From contig NZ_KE384441.1 in NCBI RefSeq assembly GCF_000425725.1, positions 1 to 34,889 on the forward strand: DNA of 34,889 bases. The letters are read 5' to 3'. A program made the position numbers and the translations under genes. Below the pieces are notes generated by a model, which saw only the letters and a program-made list of their open reading frames with translations, did no database searches and was not told the DNA's origin. Within the stretch, counting starts at the first letter, position 1; every line of letters starts with the position of its first letter. This document shows positions 25,170 to 33,289 of this stretch, piece after piece. This DNA comes from Halomonas halocynthiae DSM 14573 (GTDB taxonomy: Bacteria; Pseudomonadota; Gammaproteobacteria; Pseudomonadales; Halomonadaceae).

Positions 25170-27011
25170 GTGGAGCAACGGGTGCCGTTCAGTGATACGG
25201 CGGGCAGGACAACGAGTGCGCCCGTGGACGAATTAACAGACGCGCTAAGGCCCCGGCTGGAACCGCGCTTGCGCGACGCTGAGCTAGAAGCCCGCGCTTT
25301 GGCTGAAGGCTTGACGCCACTGCAGGCGCGGGTTTTTGCTGGTCGTTTGGCGAACACTCAAGGCCCGCTTGAGCCGCTGATATCGCCTGGCCTGCGTCAC
25401 CTGGCGCACCCTGAGCGGCTCAAGGATGCTAGGCGTGCCGCCGAGCGTATTGCCAAGGCAGTCATCGATGGTGAATCGATCGGTATCTTGACCGACTATG
25501 ACGTCGACGGCATTACTTCCCATGTGGTTATCCGGCGTACGTTGGGCGAGCTATTCGGTGTGCCAGAATGTCGTCTGCATAGTCTGATTGGTCATCGTAT
25601 TAATGATGGTTATGGCATTAGCCTACCGCTGGTAGAGCGCACACTTGCCTTATCGCCTGCCCCCAGCCTAGTGATAACGGCCGACTGTGGCAGCAGTGAC
25701 GAGCCACGTATCGCTCGGCTTAAAGGTGCTGGTATCGATGTGGTGGTGACCGATCATCATGCTTTGCCGCTGGAGGGGCCGCCAGCTTCTGCCTATGCCA
25801 CGGTTAACCCCACTCGGGACGACTGTGACTACCCTGACCCGACCATTGCTGGCTGTATGGTGGCTTGGCTGACAATGTCGCTGACCCGTTCGGTGCTGAT
25901 CGAATGGGGTGTGATTGGCCAAGAAACGCCCAAGCTTTCGCCTTGGCTTTCCTATGTGGCGCTGGGCACCGTAGCAGATTGCGTTTCGCTAGGTGCCAGT
26001 GCCGCTAACCGCGCAGTGGTTAGCCAGGGGCTCAAGCTGATTAATCGTATGGACGAGGCGTGCTGGCGCGCCATGGCTGAGCGCTTGGGAGCAGACAGCG
26101 TGCCCTTCAGCGCCGAAACACTGGGTTTTCAGATGGGACCGCGCATCAATGCCCGTTCTCGTCTTGATGACCCTTACGCGGCGCTGCACTACATGCTGGC
26201 TAGCAATGACGCGACGGCGTCGCGGCATCTGACCACGCTGGATGAGGATAATCAGTCGCGTAAGGCCATTGAGGCGGATATGGCCGAGCAAGCCAAGGCG
26301 CTGGCGCTGCCCCAGTTAGCTGAGAATGTGGCGGTGCTGATTATCGTGTTAGAAGATGGTCACCCTGGGGTGCAGGGCATTGTGGCCTCGCGGCTGGTCC
26401 AGGCCTATGGCCGACCGGCGCTGGTAATGACGCCAGCGACTACGCCAGACATGCTGACCGGCTCAGGCCGCTCTATTGAGGCGTTGCACCTGCGTGACGC
26501 GTTGCAACGCGTCTATGAGCTGGCACCGTATAGCTTGCCGCGCTTTGGCGGGCATCGTGGTGCGGCTGGTGTGGGGGTGCCACGCGATCAGCTAAGCGCC
26601 TTTTGCACGGCGTTGCGTCAAGCGGTCGATGAGCAGCTGGGTGGCCTAGCGCTGTACCCCCGCATTTTGACCGATGGCGAGCTGTCGCCAAGCCAGTTAT
26701 CGCTGCTCACCCTAGATGAGCTGGACGCGCTGGGCCCTTATGGACGCGAGTTTGATGCCCCATTGTTCCAGGGTGAGTTCTTGGTGGAGTCGCTGCGACC
26801 AGTGGGTGCGGATGGCACACACCTGATGATGACGCTGTCCAGCGGCTCAGCCAGTATCCGCAGCATCTGGTTTCGCGCCTTGTCGCCCGGCGAACTGCCA
26901 GCGTTTGCTATCGGCGATACGCTACGTTGCGCGTATCGCTTAAACCGTAACCGTTTTCGTGGGCGCGAGTCGTTGCAGTTGATGATTGAGCACGCTGAGC
27001 CGCTGAGCTGA
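25170..27011 (+). CDS. recJ: Single-stranded-DNA-specific exonuclease RecJ (divergent motifs)
   Basis: RecJ is a 5'-3' ssDNA exonuclease of the DHH family, used in recombination and mismatch repair. It has 613 residues with GTG start 25170, preceded by GGGGA. Visible are motif I LTDYDVDGITSH (Asp109, 111, 113), GHRINDGYGISLP, ADCGSSDEP (Asp172), the DHH motif VTDHHALP (195-197), ALGTVADCVSLG, GPRINARSRLDD, GHPGVQGIVASRL and the DHHA1 segment FGGHRGAAGV. Compared with typical RecJ, DNGISS has become DCGSSD, NAAGRL has become NARSRL and GGHAMAAG has become GGHRGAAG. All metal-binding Asp/His residues seem kept. Position (dsbC, hom, thrC, recJ, then prfB-lysS) supports RecJ. It is convergent with the copper operon, 6 nt from its last stop codon. 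Confidence 0.9.
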   Translation: MEQRVPFSDTAGRTTSAPVDELTDALRPRLEPRLRDAELEARALAEGLTPLQARVFAGRLANTQGPLEPLISPGLRHLAHPERLKDARRAAERIAKAVIDGESIGILTDYDVDGITSHVVIRRTLGELFGVPECRLHSLIGHRINDGYGISLPLVERTLALSPAPSLVITADCGSSDEPRIARLKGAGIDVVVTDHHALPLEGPPASAYATVNPTRDDCDYPDPTIAGCMVAWLTMSLTRSVLIEWGVIGQETPKLSPWLSYVALGTVADCVSLGASAANRAVVSQGLKLINRMDEACWRAMAERLGADSVPFSAETLGFQMGPRINARSRLDDPYAALHYMLASNDATASRHLTTLDEDNQSRKAIEADMAEQAKALALPQLAENVAVLIIVLEDGHPGVQGIVASRLVQAYGRPALVMTPATTPDMLTGSGRSIEALHLRDALQRVYELAPYSLPRFGGHRGAAGVGVPRDQLSAFCTALRQAVDEQLGGLALYPRILTDGELSPSQLSLLTLDELDALGPYGREFDAPLFQGEFLVESLRPVGADGTHLMMTLSSGSASIRSIWFRALSPGELPAFAIGDTLRCAYRLNRNRFRGRESLQLMIEHAEPLS

Positions 27012-27026
27012 TACGGTTCAGCGGCT
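26998..27026. terminator. Hairpin spanning the convergent stop codons of recJ and the 34-aa gene
   Basis: AGCCGCTGA (26998-27006) and TCAGCGGCT (27018-27026) form a perfect 9-bp stem. The recJ stop (27009-27011) is in the 11-nt loop and the stop of the small minus-strand gene (27018-27020) is in the 3' arm. T-runs are minimal (TTT on the plus strand), so termination strength is doubtful. Confidence 0.4.
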
Positions 27027-27122
27027 TTCAGGGGTATCTTTACTCATCCAGAACCACCACACAATTAGGCCAATTAGCCCCAGCCCTAAACAATTGACCA
27101 CTAGTGTAATCAGCATACTCAT
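27018..27122 (-). CDS. 34-residue single-pass membrane peptide, third gene of the copper operon
   Basis: This is a short open frame: [20 protein letters not shown], then [14 protein letters not shown]. It has one hydrophobic segment (about 3-25) with a Trp-rich end and a short polar, charged C-terminus, giving an N-out or N-in single span. I judge it a real gene because its ATG overlaps the copA stop codon (ATGA) and AGGAGG sits 7 nt upstream, matching the coupling between the regulator and copA. The sequence recalls, from memory, the N-terminal anchor of cupredoxin-domain proteins encoded next to copper ATPases. If so, this would be that anchor without the cupredoxin domain, either a truncation or an independent small subunit. 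The single Cys11 is within the membrane span. Function is unknown. Confidence 0.7.
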   Translation of the reverse strand: MSMLITLVVNCLGLGLIGLIVWWFWMSKDTPESR

Positions 27123-29680
27123 GAGTGAGCCTCCTGAGGTTTGGGTGCATCGGTGCTGTCAGTACCGTGTGTTTTGAGCAGGCGTAATCGGTTGGCGTTG
27201 CTGACGACAGTAATCGACGATAGCGACATGGCAGCGCCAGCAATCATGGGTGATAGCAGCATGCCGGTAAACGGATACAGCACACCGGCTGCGATGGGAA
27301 TGCATACGATGTTGTAACCGAATGCGCCGACGAGGTTCTGCCTGATATTTTTAAGCGTGGCCTGGCTGATTTCGATGGCGTCAGCAATGCCGTGCAGCGA
27401 GCCGCGAATTAGCGTAATGCCGGCGCTTTCGATAGCGACATCAGTCCCTTGCCCAATAGCAAAGCCGACGTTAGCACGTGCCAGCGCTGGGGCGTCATTA
27501 ATACCGTCGCCAACCATGCCGACAATTTCTCCTTGGCGTTGTCGGCGCTCAATTTCGGCGTGTTTGTCTTCGGGCAGTAACCCCGCGCGAAAGTCATCAA
27601 TACCCACCGCACGGGCGATGGCGCGAGCGGTGTGTTCGTTATCACCGGTCAGCATAACCACGGTCAAACCGTCGTCTTGCAGGCGCTTCACCGCCGCGAT
27701 GCTGTCGTCACGCAGTGGGTCGCTAATGCCAAAGATAGCTGCTAGCTCACCGCCTACCGCGAGATACACCACTGTGCGAGCGTCGTCTTCGAGGCCGCTG
27801 GCGAAATCGCGCCCCAGACTCAGGCTGATAGTGTTTTCTTCCATTAGCGTGGCATTGCCCAGCAGCAGGGTCTGGTTGTCACAGGGTTGGTTGTCACAGG
27901 AGTGTGCCGTGACGCCGCGCCCGGTAATGCTGTCGAAATCGCGGATGTCACGTTCAGCGGCATCATGCGTTTCGCAATAGCTCAGTACGGCAGTGGCCAG
28001 TGGGTGCTCTGAGCCGCGCTCAAGTGCCGCTGCCAGTCCCAGTGTCTGTTGTTCATCGCCTGCAAACACTCTGGCTTCGGTAACGCGTGGCTTGCCTTCG
28101 GTCAGTGTGCCGGTTTTATCTACCACCAGCGTGGTCAGTTTGCTGGCGGTTTGCAGTGCTTCGCCGTTTCTTACCAGCACGCCATGTTCGGCGGCCTTGC
28201 CGACGCCAATCATGGTCGAAATCGGTGTAGCCAGGCCTAACGCACAGGGACACGCAATGATCAGCACCGTGGTCGCGGTGACCAGCATATGAATAACGCG
28301 TGGTTCGGCGCCAAAATTGAACCAGGCCAGTGCAGTGAGTACGGCAATGATCATGACTGAGGGCACGAACACGCTAGAGACCTTATCGGCCAGGTCACCA
28401 ATCGGTGGGCGTGAGTTCTGGGCACTGGCGACTTGCTCAGTAATTTGTCCCAGCCGAGTATCGGTGCCCACCCGGGTAGCACGATAGACCAGCCCACCAC
28501 GACCATTAACTGTACCGGCACTGACCTCATCGCCCTGGCCTTTGGCGACGGGTAACGGCTCGCCAGTTAGCATTGACTCGTCGATATGGCTTTGGCCCTC
28601 GGTGACTTCGCCATCGACCGGCAAGCGTTCCCCCGGGCGCACACGAATTTGGTCGTCCTTACGCACGTCGTCGATGTCGATTTCATATTCTGCGCCATCG
28701 CGAATAACCCGTGCGGTCTTACTTTGTAGGTCAAGTAAGCGTTTAAGTGCATCGCTGGTGCGGCCCCGAGCGCGTAACTCTACGGCGTTGCCCAGTAAGA
28801 TTAAGCCGATAACCATGGCTGATGCTTCAAAGTAAATCCCGCGTGCGACCTCGGGCAGCCAGCTGCCAAGAAATACCACCACCATGGAATACAGCCAAGC
28901 GGTGCCGGTGCCCATGGCGACTAGGGTGTCCATATTAGCCTGGTGATGGCGGGCATTTTTCCACGCGTTGACAAAAAAGTGACGCCCAGGAAATGCCATT
29001 ACCAAAAGTGTTAGTACACCAATAGCCGCCCAGTAGATTCGCCCAGCGCCCACTGGCTGGGGATGAAAAAAGAACATGCTGGCCATTAGTGGCACGGCGA
29101 GTGCCAGCGACCAAAAACTGCCATGCAGACGTTTTTTATAGTCGCGCTGCTCTTTGTCAGCACGGCTGGACTCGGCCTCGCGCATGTCGACGATGGGTTC
29201 GGCGCTATAGCCGACGCTATCGACCGCAGCGATCAATGCTTCTTCATTGGCGCTGCCGTGAACTTGAGCAGTATGGGTACCGAAGTTAACGGTTGCCGAT
29301 GTCACCCCTTGAGTTTTTTCCAATGCCTGCTGCACGCTCTTTACGCAGCTGGCGCAGGTCATACCGCTGATGGCCAGTCGGTGTGTGCGGCTCGCGGCGC
29401 GTTCTTTGTTTGGGCTGTGCTGTGCTGGGGATGACGCGCGCTCAGTTTGCTCACTGGTACATTCTTTGTTGAGTTCGTTTGGCGTGAAACCTGCCTCGGT
29501 AAGTAGGTGGTCGAGATGCTTGCCATCGAGTGTGGTGGTGGTTTCCAAGCGCTTTTCGTCTGGGAAGCCTGTCACCTCAGCCTGTGGGTCTTCAGCCTGG
29601 ATGACCTTGCGCATCTTACTGACGCAGCCCTGGCAGCTCATGCTGGCCACGTTGCGCTGGAAAGTGGTGCGGATACTCAT
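27119..29680 (-). CDS. copA: Copper-exporting P1B-type ATPase CopA
   Basis: CopA pumps Cu(I) (or Ag(I)) out of the cytoplasm. From ATG 29680 it has 853 residues. There are two N-terminal heavy-metal-associated domains: [11 protein letters not shown] (Cys16/Cys19, rather degenerate) and [12 protein letters not shown] (Cys109/Cys112). Then come membrane spans, the actuator loop with LTGEP, the metal-site motif [13 protein letters not shown], the phosphorylation site [11 protein letters not shown], the SEHPLA motif, and [11 protein letters not shown] and [13 protein letters not shown]. The last spans carry FGYNIVCIP and [16 protein letters not shown], which match the Cu(I) class. The frame extends upstream to 29752, but ATG 29680 has AGGAGA upstream and overlaps the regulator's stop codon. 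Near 27873-27900 a 15-bp direct duplication gives CDNQPCDNQ in the nucleotide-binding domain. Confidence 0.96.
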   Translation of the reverse strand: MSIRTTFQRNVASMSCQGCVSKMRKVIQAEDPQAEVTGFPDEKRLETTTTLDGKHLDHLLTEAGFTPNELNKECTSEQTERASSPAQHSPNKERAASRTHRLAISGMTCASCVKSVQQALEKTQGVTSATVNFGTHTAQVHGSANEEALIAAVDSVGYSAEPIVDMREAESSRADKEQRDYKKRLHGSFWSLALAVPLMASMFFFHPQPVGAGRIYWAAIGVLTLLVMAFPGRHFFVNAWKNARHHQANMDTLVAMGTGTAWLYSMVVVFLGSWLPEVARGIYFEASAMVIGLILLGNAVELRARGRTSDALKRLLDLQSKTARVIRDGAEYEIDIDDVRKDDQIRVRPGERLPVDGEVTEGQSHIDESMLTGEPLPVAKGQGDEVSAGTVNGRGGLVYRATRVGTDTRLGQITEQVASAQNSRPPIGDLADKVSSVFVPSVMIIAVLTALAWFNFGAEPRVIHMLVTATTVLIIACPCALGLATPISTMIGVGKAAEHGVLVRNGEALQTASKLTTLVVDKTGTLTEGKPRVTEARVFAGDEQQTLGLAAALERGSEHPLATAVLSYCETHDAAERDIRDFDSITGRGVTAHSCDNQPCDNQTLLLGNATLMEENTISLSLGRDFASGLEDDARTVVYLAVGGELAAIFGISDPLRDDSIAAVKRLQDDGLTVVMLTGDNEHTARAIARAVGIDDFRAGLLPEDKHAEIERRQRQGEIVGMVGDGINDAPALARANVGFAIGQGTDVAIESAGITLIRGSLHGIADAIEISQATLKNIRQNLVGAFGYNIVCIPIAAGVLYPFTGMLLSPMIAGAAMSLSSITVVSNANRLRLLKTHGTDSTDAPKPQEAHS

Positions 29681-30126
29681 GGGGTCTCCTTGGCGGGGTT
29701 TGAGGTGTCGCGGGGCATTAGCGGTTCGGGAAAGTTCTCGATCAGCTGGCACAGGCTATGGCCATCGGGCATGCCGTCAGGCATCTCGGCCCAAGTGGTT
29801 AGTGCCTGCTCCATGCGCGTGGCAAGTGCTTGAAGCTCAACAATGCGCTGGCGTATTTCGGGTAGGCGGCTGGCCAGAAAATCACGCACCAGAGGGCAGG
29901 GCGAGTCGCCCTGGTCGGCCTGCTCAAGGATTTCGCGAATTTCAACCACACTGAACCCGAGCGTGCGCGCACGTTGAATGAAACGTAGTCGCTCAAGGTC
30001 GTGCTGAGTGTATATCTGATAGCCGTTGTCTGGGTTTCGGCTGGGTTTCAGCAGTGCTTCGCGCGTGTAATGGCGTACGGTTTCGGCGGTAACGTCGGCT
30101 TCATGGGCCAGTTCGCTGACTTTCAT
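29677..30126 (-). CDS. MerR-family metal-responsive regulator of the copper operon
   Basis: This 149-residue MerR-type activator has an N-terminal winged helix ([31 protein letters not shown]), then [33 protein letters not shown] and a long dimerisation helix (about 86-115). Cysteines are at 77 (DSPCPLVRD) and 126 ([10 protein letters not shown]). CueR has Ser77 and two loop cysteines near 112 and 120. Here the position 77 Cys looks like that of divalent-metal sensors (ZntR, MerR), and the CueR loop pair is absent. The gene is therefore cueR-like by context, but its ligand set is not that of CueR and I give no symbol. It is the first gene of the operon, its stop overlaps the copA ATG, and a MerR-type promoter lies just upstream, so it controls itself and copA. 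Confidence 0.88.
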   Translation of the reverse strand: MKVSELAHEADVTAETVRHYTREALLKPSRNPDNGYQIYTQHDLERLRFIQRARTLGFSVVEIREILEQADQGDSPCPLVRDFLASRLPEIRQRIVELQALATRMEQALTTWAEMPDGMPDGHSLCQLIENFPEPLMPRDTSNPAKETP

Positions 30127-30157
30127 GGTGGCCTCGAAAAGAAGAAAGGTTGGCTAT

Positions 30158-30189
30158 AGTGTAGAACCTGTGTGTTACACAAAGGTCAA
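30158..30189 (-). promoter_or_regulatory. MerR-type operator/promoter with 20-nt spacer for the copper operon
   Basis: On the minus strand there is a -35 TTGACC (30184-30189) and a -10 TACACT (30158-30163), separated by 20 nt. MerR-class promoters have such over-long spacers (19-20 nt), which the activator untwists. Between and overlapping the elements lies a 21-bp dyad (30166-30186) with half-sites ACCTTTGTGT and ACACACAGGT, matching in 9 of 10 positions. The -35 plus ACCT half-site looks like the E. coli copA promoter. It lies 32 nt upstream of the regulator's start. Confidence 0.8.
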
Positions 30190-30433
30190 GAATGTTTAGG
30201 TTTGAAGGTAAGTTCCCTGACAGCGTGTTAATTAACCAATTGAAATATAGAGATTATTTATCTAGTGCGACTAAAGTAGGAGAGGTTTTTAAATTAAAAC
30301 GAGCGTTTGGCCTTGATCATAAGGGGCTGTTTCGCGAACACTGGGGTCAGCGTCAGCACAGCATAGGTGCAGATGAGAAGCGTCATACGACACGCATAAT
30401 AAAACAGTCACAATAGACAGGGTGTATCGCGCC

Positions 30434-31768
30434 ATGAATAACAAGCTCAATGCTCTCAGTATCGCCGTTGCCTCGGCATCTGTTCTTCTTGCTGCCGGCC
30501 AGGTACAGGCTGGCGGTTTTCAGCTCAACGAACAAAGCGTCAGTGGTCAGGGTTATGGCCACGCAGGGCGTAGCTCTAATGTTGAAGATGCGACAATTGT
30601 ATTCGGCAACCCGGCGGGCATGTCGTTTTTGGATCGTGCCCAGATCTCTGCTGGTGGCACGTATTTGCATGTTAAAAATGACATCAGCAACGTCAGTGCT
30701 ACGCGCAATATAGACTCAGGAGTTGCAATGGGTGGCGCACCGAATGGTGTGCAAGTGCCAGTAGGGGGCGTGCCGGGCACCAGCAACGGTGATATGGTTG
30801 GTAATAAGGCGGTTCCTTATGCGTTTTATGCGCACCCAGTGAATGATCAACTGGCGTTCGGTTTTGGTGTTTATGCCCCCTTTGGTTCAAAAACGGATTA
30901 TGAGAAAGACTTCCAGGGTCGTTACTTTGGTAACTATACCGAAGTCACTGTAATCAGTGCTCAGCCGACAGTGTCGTATCGCTTCAATGACCAGTGGTCG
31001 GTGGGTGCTGGCGTGACCTATAACCGCGTTGAAGGTGAGCTGCATCGTCAGATTCCTAGCGAACCCGGCTATAACCAAGCAGGTGACGTTGATGCTCGTG
31101 TAAAAGGCGATGATGATGCTTGGGGCTATAACCTGGGCGTGATGTATCAGCCGGTGCCGGAAACTACCTTGGGTCTGACGTATCGCTCAGAGGTGAAGTA
31201 CAACTTAGAGGGCGACTTTAAAGCCGTTGACCCGTTCGGCAATGCGATTCAGAAGGATAGTGCGCACTTAAAGCTGACGACGCCTGAAACCGTCAACTTC
31301 TCTGTGACGCAACAGATGTCTGACAATCTCAAATTAATGTTTGGTGCCTCTTGGTCGCGCTGGAGCAAGTTCCAGGAAATCCGTGTGACAGGTGATACGA
31401 TTCCGGAAATCACCAAGGAAACGCAAAACTATAGCAACTCGTGGGCCTTTGCTGCGGGTGGTGAGTACCAGTTGAATCCAGAATGGGTGTTGCGTGCCGG
31501 CTTGACCCTCGACAACACGCCGAGCAACGATGAGCACCGCAGTGTCCGTATTCCGTCCGATGATCGTCGTATCTTCTCGTTGGGTGCCGGCTGGACGCCG
31601 ATGGACGACTTGACCATTGACGTGGCTTATTCCTATCTGACCGAGCGCACGACCGATGTGGAACAGGTTCGCAGTGATCATCTCGGCGGCATCGGTGGTA
31701 CCAGCTACTCAGCTAAGTACAAGAACGAAGCTCACGGCATTGGCGCACAGATGACCTATCGCTTCTAG
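30434..31768 (+). CDS. OmpP1/FadL/TodX-family outer-membrane channel
   Basis: This FadL-type beta-barrel takes up long-chain fatty acids or other hydrophobic compounds across the outer membrane. The precursor has 444 residues from ATG 30434. The signal peptide (1-26, ending GQVQA) is followed by the mature N-terminus GGFQLNEQSVSGQGYGHAGRSS, the family's hatch-domain signature, and by the N-P-A-G motif (VFGNPAGMSFLD). Many alternating strands follow, and the C-terminus GIGAQMTYRF ends in Phe as expected of an outer-membrane barrel. The 243 bp before it are AT-rich with no convincing gene and should hold its promoter. Substrate specificity cannot be read from sequence; the catechol dioxygenase at the other end of the window is too far away to imply a pathway. 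Confidence 0.93.
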   Translation: MNNKLNALSIAVASASVLLAAGQVQAGGFQLNEQSVSGQGYGHAGRSSNVEDATIVFGNPAGMSFLDRAQISAGGTYLHVKNDISNVSATRNIDSGVAMGGAPNGVQVPVGGVPGTSNGDMVGNKAVPYAFYAHPVNDQLAFGFGVYAPFGSKTDYEKDFQGRYFGNYTEVTVISAQPTVSYRFNDQWSVGAGVTYNRVEGELHRQIPSEPGYNQAGDVDARVKGDDDAWGYNLGVMYQPVPETTLGLTYRSEVKYNLEGDFKAVDPFGNAIQKDSAHLKLTTPETVNFSVTQQMSDNLKLMFGASWSRWSKFQEIRVTGDTIPEITKETQNYSNSWAFAAGGEYQLNPEWVLRAGLTLDNTPSNDEHRSVRIPSDDRRIFSLGAGWTPMDDLTIDVAYSYLTERTTDVEQVRSDHLGGIGGTSYSAKYKNEAHGIGAQMTYRF

Positions 31769-31806
31769 GTTGGCGCTTCCAGGTTGACGCTTTGGGGGTT
31801 GGGGCA

Positions 31807-31866
31807 GTGGTTTTGTGGGCGTCGGATTTATCCGGCGATGCAGACTACTGTTATGACTAGGCCCAA
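31807..31866 (+). repeat. REP-like repeat, copy 1
   Basis: This copy starts GTGGTTTT, contains the palindrome CGTCGGAT-TT-ATCCGGCG (8-bp stem with one G-U pair; core 31820-31840), and ends with GACTACTGTTATGACTAG and GCCCAA. It lies 38 nt after the FadL-type gene. Confidence 0.75.
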
Positions 31867-31925
31867 CCCCATCGCCGGGTAACGACTCAGCAACTCAGGC
31901 TTCCACAGTGTGGGTTGTGGGTGTG

Positions 31926-31994
31926 GTGGTTTTTTGTCAACGTCGGATTTATCCGGCGATGAAGGTTCCGACTGGCTGTTATGCCGATGCCCAA
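31926..31994 (+). repeat. REP-like repeat, copy 2
   Basis: This copy shares the 21-bp core exactly (31941-31961) with copy 1, plus flanking GTGGTTTT on the left and GACTGGCTGTTATG and GCCCAA on the right. A 7-nt insertion relative to copy 1 follows the core. The two copies are in direct orientation, about 120 bp apart. Confidence 0.75.
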
Positions 31995-32040
31995 GATGAC
32001 GGGCTTCGCTGCTTTGGCTACAATACTCTCCCTTTGTGAT

Positions 32041-32067
32041 GCGGCCCTAAGGGTCGTTTTTTCTTTT
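32041..32067 (+). terminator. Intrinsic terminator upstream of prfB
   Basis: GCGGCCC (32041-32047) and GGGTCGT (32051-32057) pair with two G-U wobbles around the loop TAA, followed by TTTTTTCTTTT. The stem is short but the T-tract is strong. It lies 272 nt after the FadL-type gene and 58 nt before the prfB start, so it either ends the upstream transcript or acts in the prfB leader. Confidence 0.6.
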
Positions 32068-32124
32068 ATTTCCCATGTCTCTGTATTCAAACAGTAGATA
32101 TCGGCAAGCAGCAGGGCGAGCTTC

Positions 32125-33220
32125 ATGGAAACTAATCCGATTCATAACCTTCTCAAGGACCTGTCCGAGCGGACAGACGTCCTGAGGGGGTATCTTTGAC
32201 TATGCCGAGAAGAAAGATCGGCTAGAAGAAGTGTCGCGCGAACTGGAAGATCCTAATGTCTGGAATGACCCAGACTATGCCCAGAAACTGGGCAAGGAAC
32301 GTGCGGCGTTAGAACAAGTTGTGCAGACCATCGATGAGCTGGAGCAGGGCGTTGGCGATAATGCCGACCTGCTAGAGCTGGCCGAGATGGAGGACGACGA
32401 AGACACCGTTGCTGAGGTTGAGCGTGAGCTTGACTCACTGCAGCAGAGTCTGGCCAAGCTGGAATTTCGGCGCATGTTCTCCGGAGAGATGGATGCTAAC
32501 GGTGCCTACCTCGACATTCAGGCCGGTTCTGGCGGCACCGAGGCCCAGGACTGGGCCAACATGCTGCTGCGCATGTATCTACGTTGGGCGGAACACAACG
32601 GCTTCAAAGCTGATATCACCGAGCTTTCTGCTGGTGAGGTAGCGGGTATCAAGTCGGCGACCATCCATGTGCAGGGCGATTATGCGTTTGGCTGGCTGCG
32701 CACCGAAACGGGCGTTCATCGTCTGGTGCGTAAGAGCCCGTTCGACTCAGGTGGCCGTCGTCACACGTCCTTTACGTCTGTATTCGTCTCGCCAGAGATT
32801 GATGATACCTTCGAGGTTGAAATCAATCCGGCAGATTTGCGTACCGACACCTATCGTTCCAGTGGTGCCGGCGGGCAGCACGTTAATACCACGGATTCCG
32901 CTGTGCGTATTACCCACGAGCCGACAGGTATTGTGGTGGCGTGTCAGAGCCAGCGCAGCCAACATGCCAACCGTGACTTTGCCATGAAGCAACTCCGCGC
33001 AAGGTTGTGGGAATACGAGATGGACAAACGCAACGAGGCCAAGCAAGCGGCGGAAGACTCCAAGGCAGATATTGGCTGGGGCAGTCAGATACGTTCCTAC
33101 GTGCTGGATGATCAGCGCATTAAGGACTTGCGTACTGGCGTACAGACCAGTAACTGCGACCGCGTGTTGGACGGCGAGCTGAACCAGTTTATTGAAGCGA
33201 GTCTTAAACAAGGGCTCTAG
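32125..33220 (+). CDS. prfB: Peptide chain release factor 2, with programmed +1 frameshift
   Basis: RF2 terminates translation at UGA and UAA. The coding sequence is joined: codons 1-24 (32125-32196, [20 protein letters not shown], then RGYL), then after skipping base 32197 the main frame (32198-33220) begins [16 protein letters not shown]. The full product has 364 residues, close to E. coli (365). The stop-codon recognition tripeptide SPF is in [15 protein letters not shown], and the catalytic GGQ is in [18 protein letters not shown] gene caller starting at the TTG or GTG codons near 32230 would lose the N-terminus. The order prfB-lysS is the same as in E. coli. Confidence 0.97.
32185..32200 (+). 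promoter_or_regulatory. Programmed +1 frameshift site of prfB
   Basis: AGGGGG (32185-32190) is an internal Shine-Dalgarno-like element placed 3 nt before CTT (32194-32196), followed by the in-frame UGA stop (32197-32199) and C. This is the classical RF2 autoregulation site: when RF2 is scarce, the ribosome slips from CUU to UUU and continues with GAC. Confidence 0.97.
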
Positions 33221-33289
33221 TCCGGTTTCGCTCATGTGCGGACCATGCGACGCCTTTCTCTCAAACCGGCAGGATAACTAGGCACAATC

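Larger units (their letters stand above)
31769..32124. other. Non-coding gap between the FadL-type gene and prfB
   Basis: This 356-bp gap has no convincing gene on either strand. It contains the two REP-like copies, a possible -10 box TACAAT at 32019-32024 and an intrinsic terminator-like hairpin at 32041-32067. Either the FadL-type transcript runs to that terminator or a separate small RNA ends there. Confidence 0.6.

Noticed and set aside
30192..30416. 74-codon plus-strand open frame between the MerR regulator and the FadL-type gene
   Set aside because: It starts within the MerR promoter region, has no clear ribosome site, and its AT-rich first half fits a promoter region better than a gene. 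No family was recognised.
31887..32126. 79-codon minus-strand open frame upstream of prfB
   Set aside because: It runs through a REP-like copy and the intrinsic terminator and overlaps the prfB start; there is no ribosome site.
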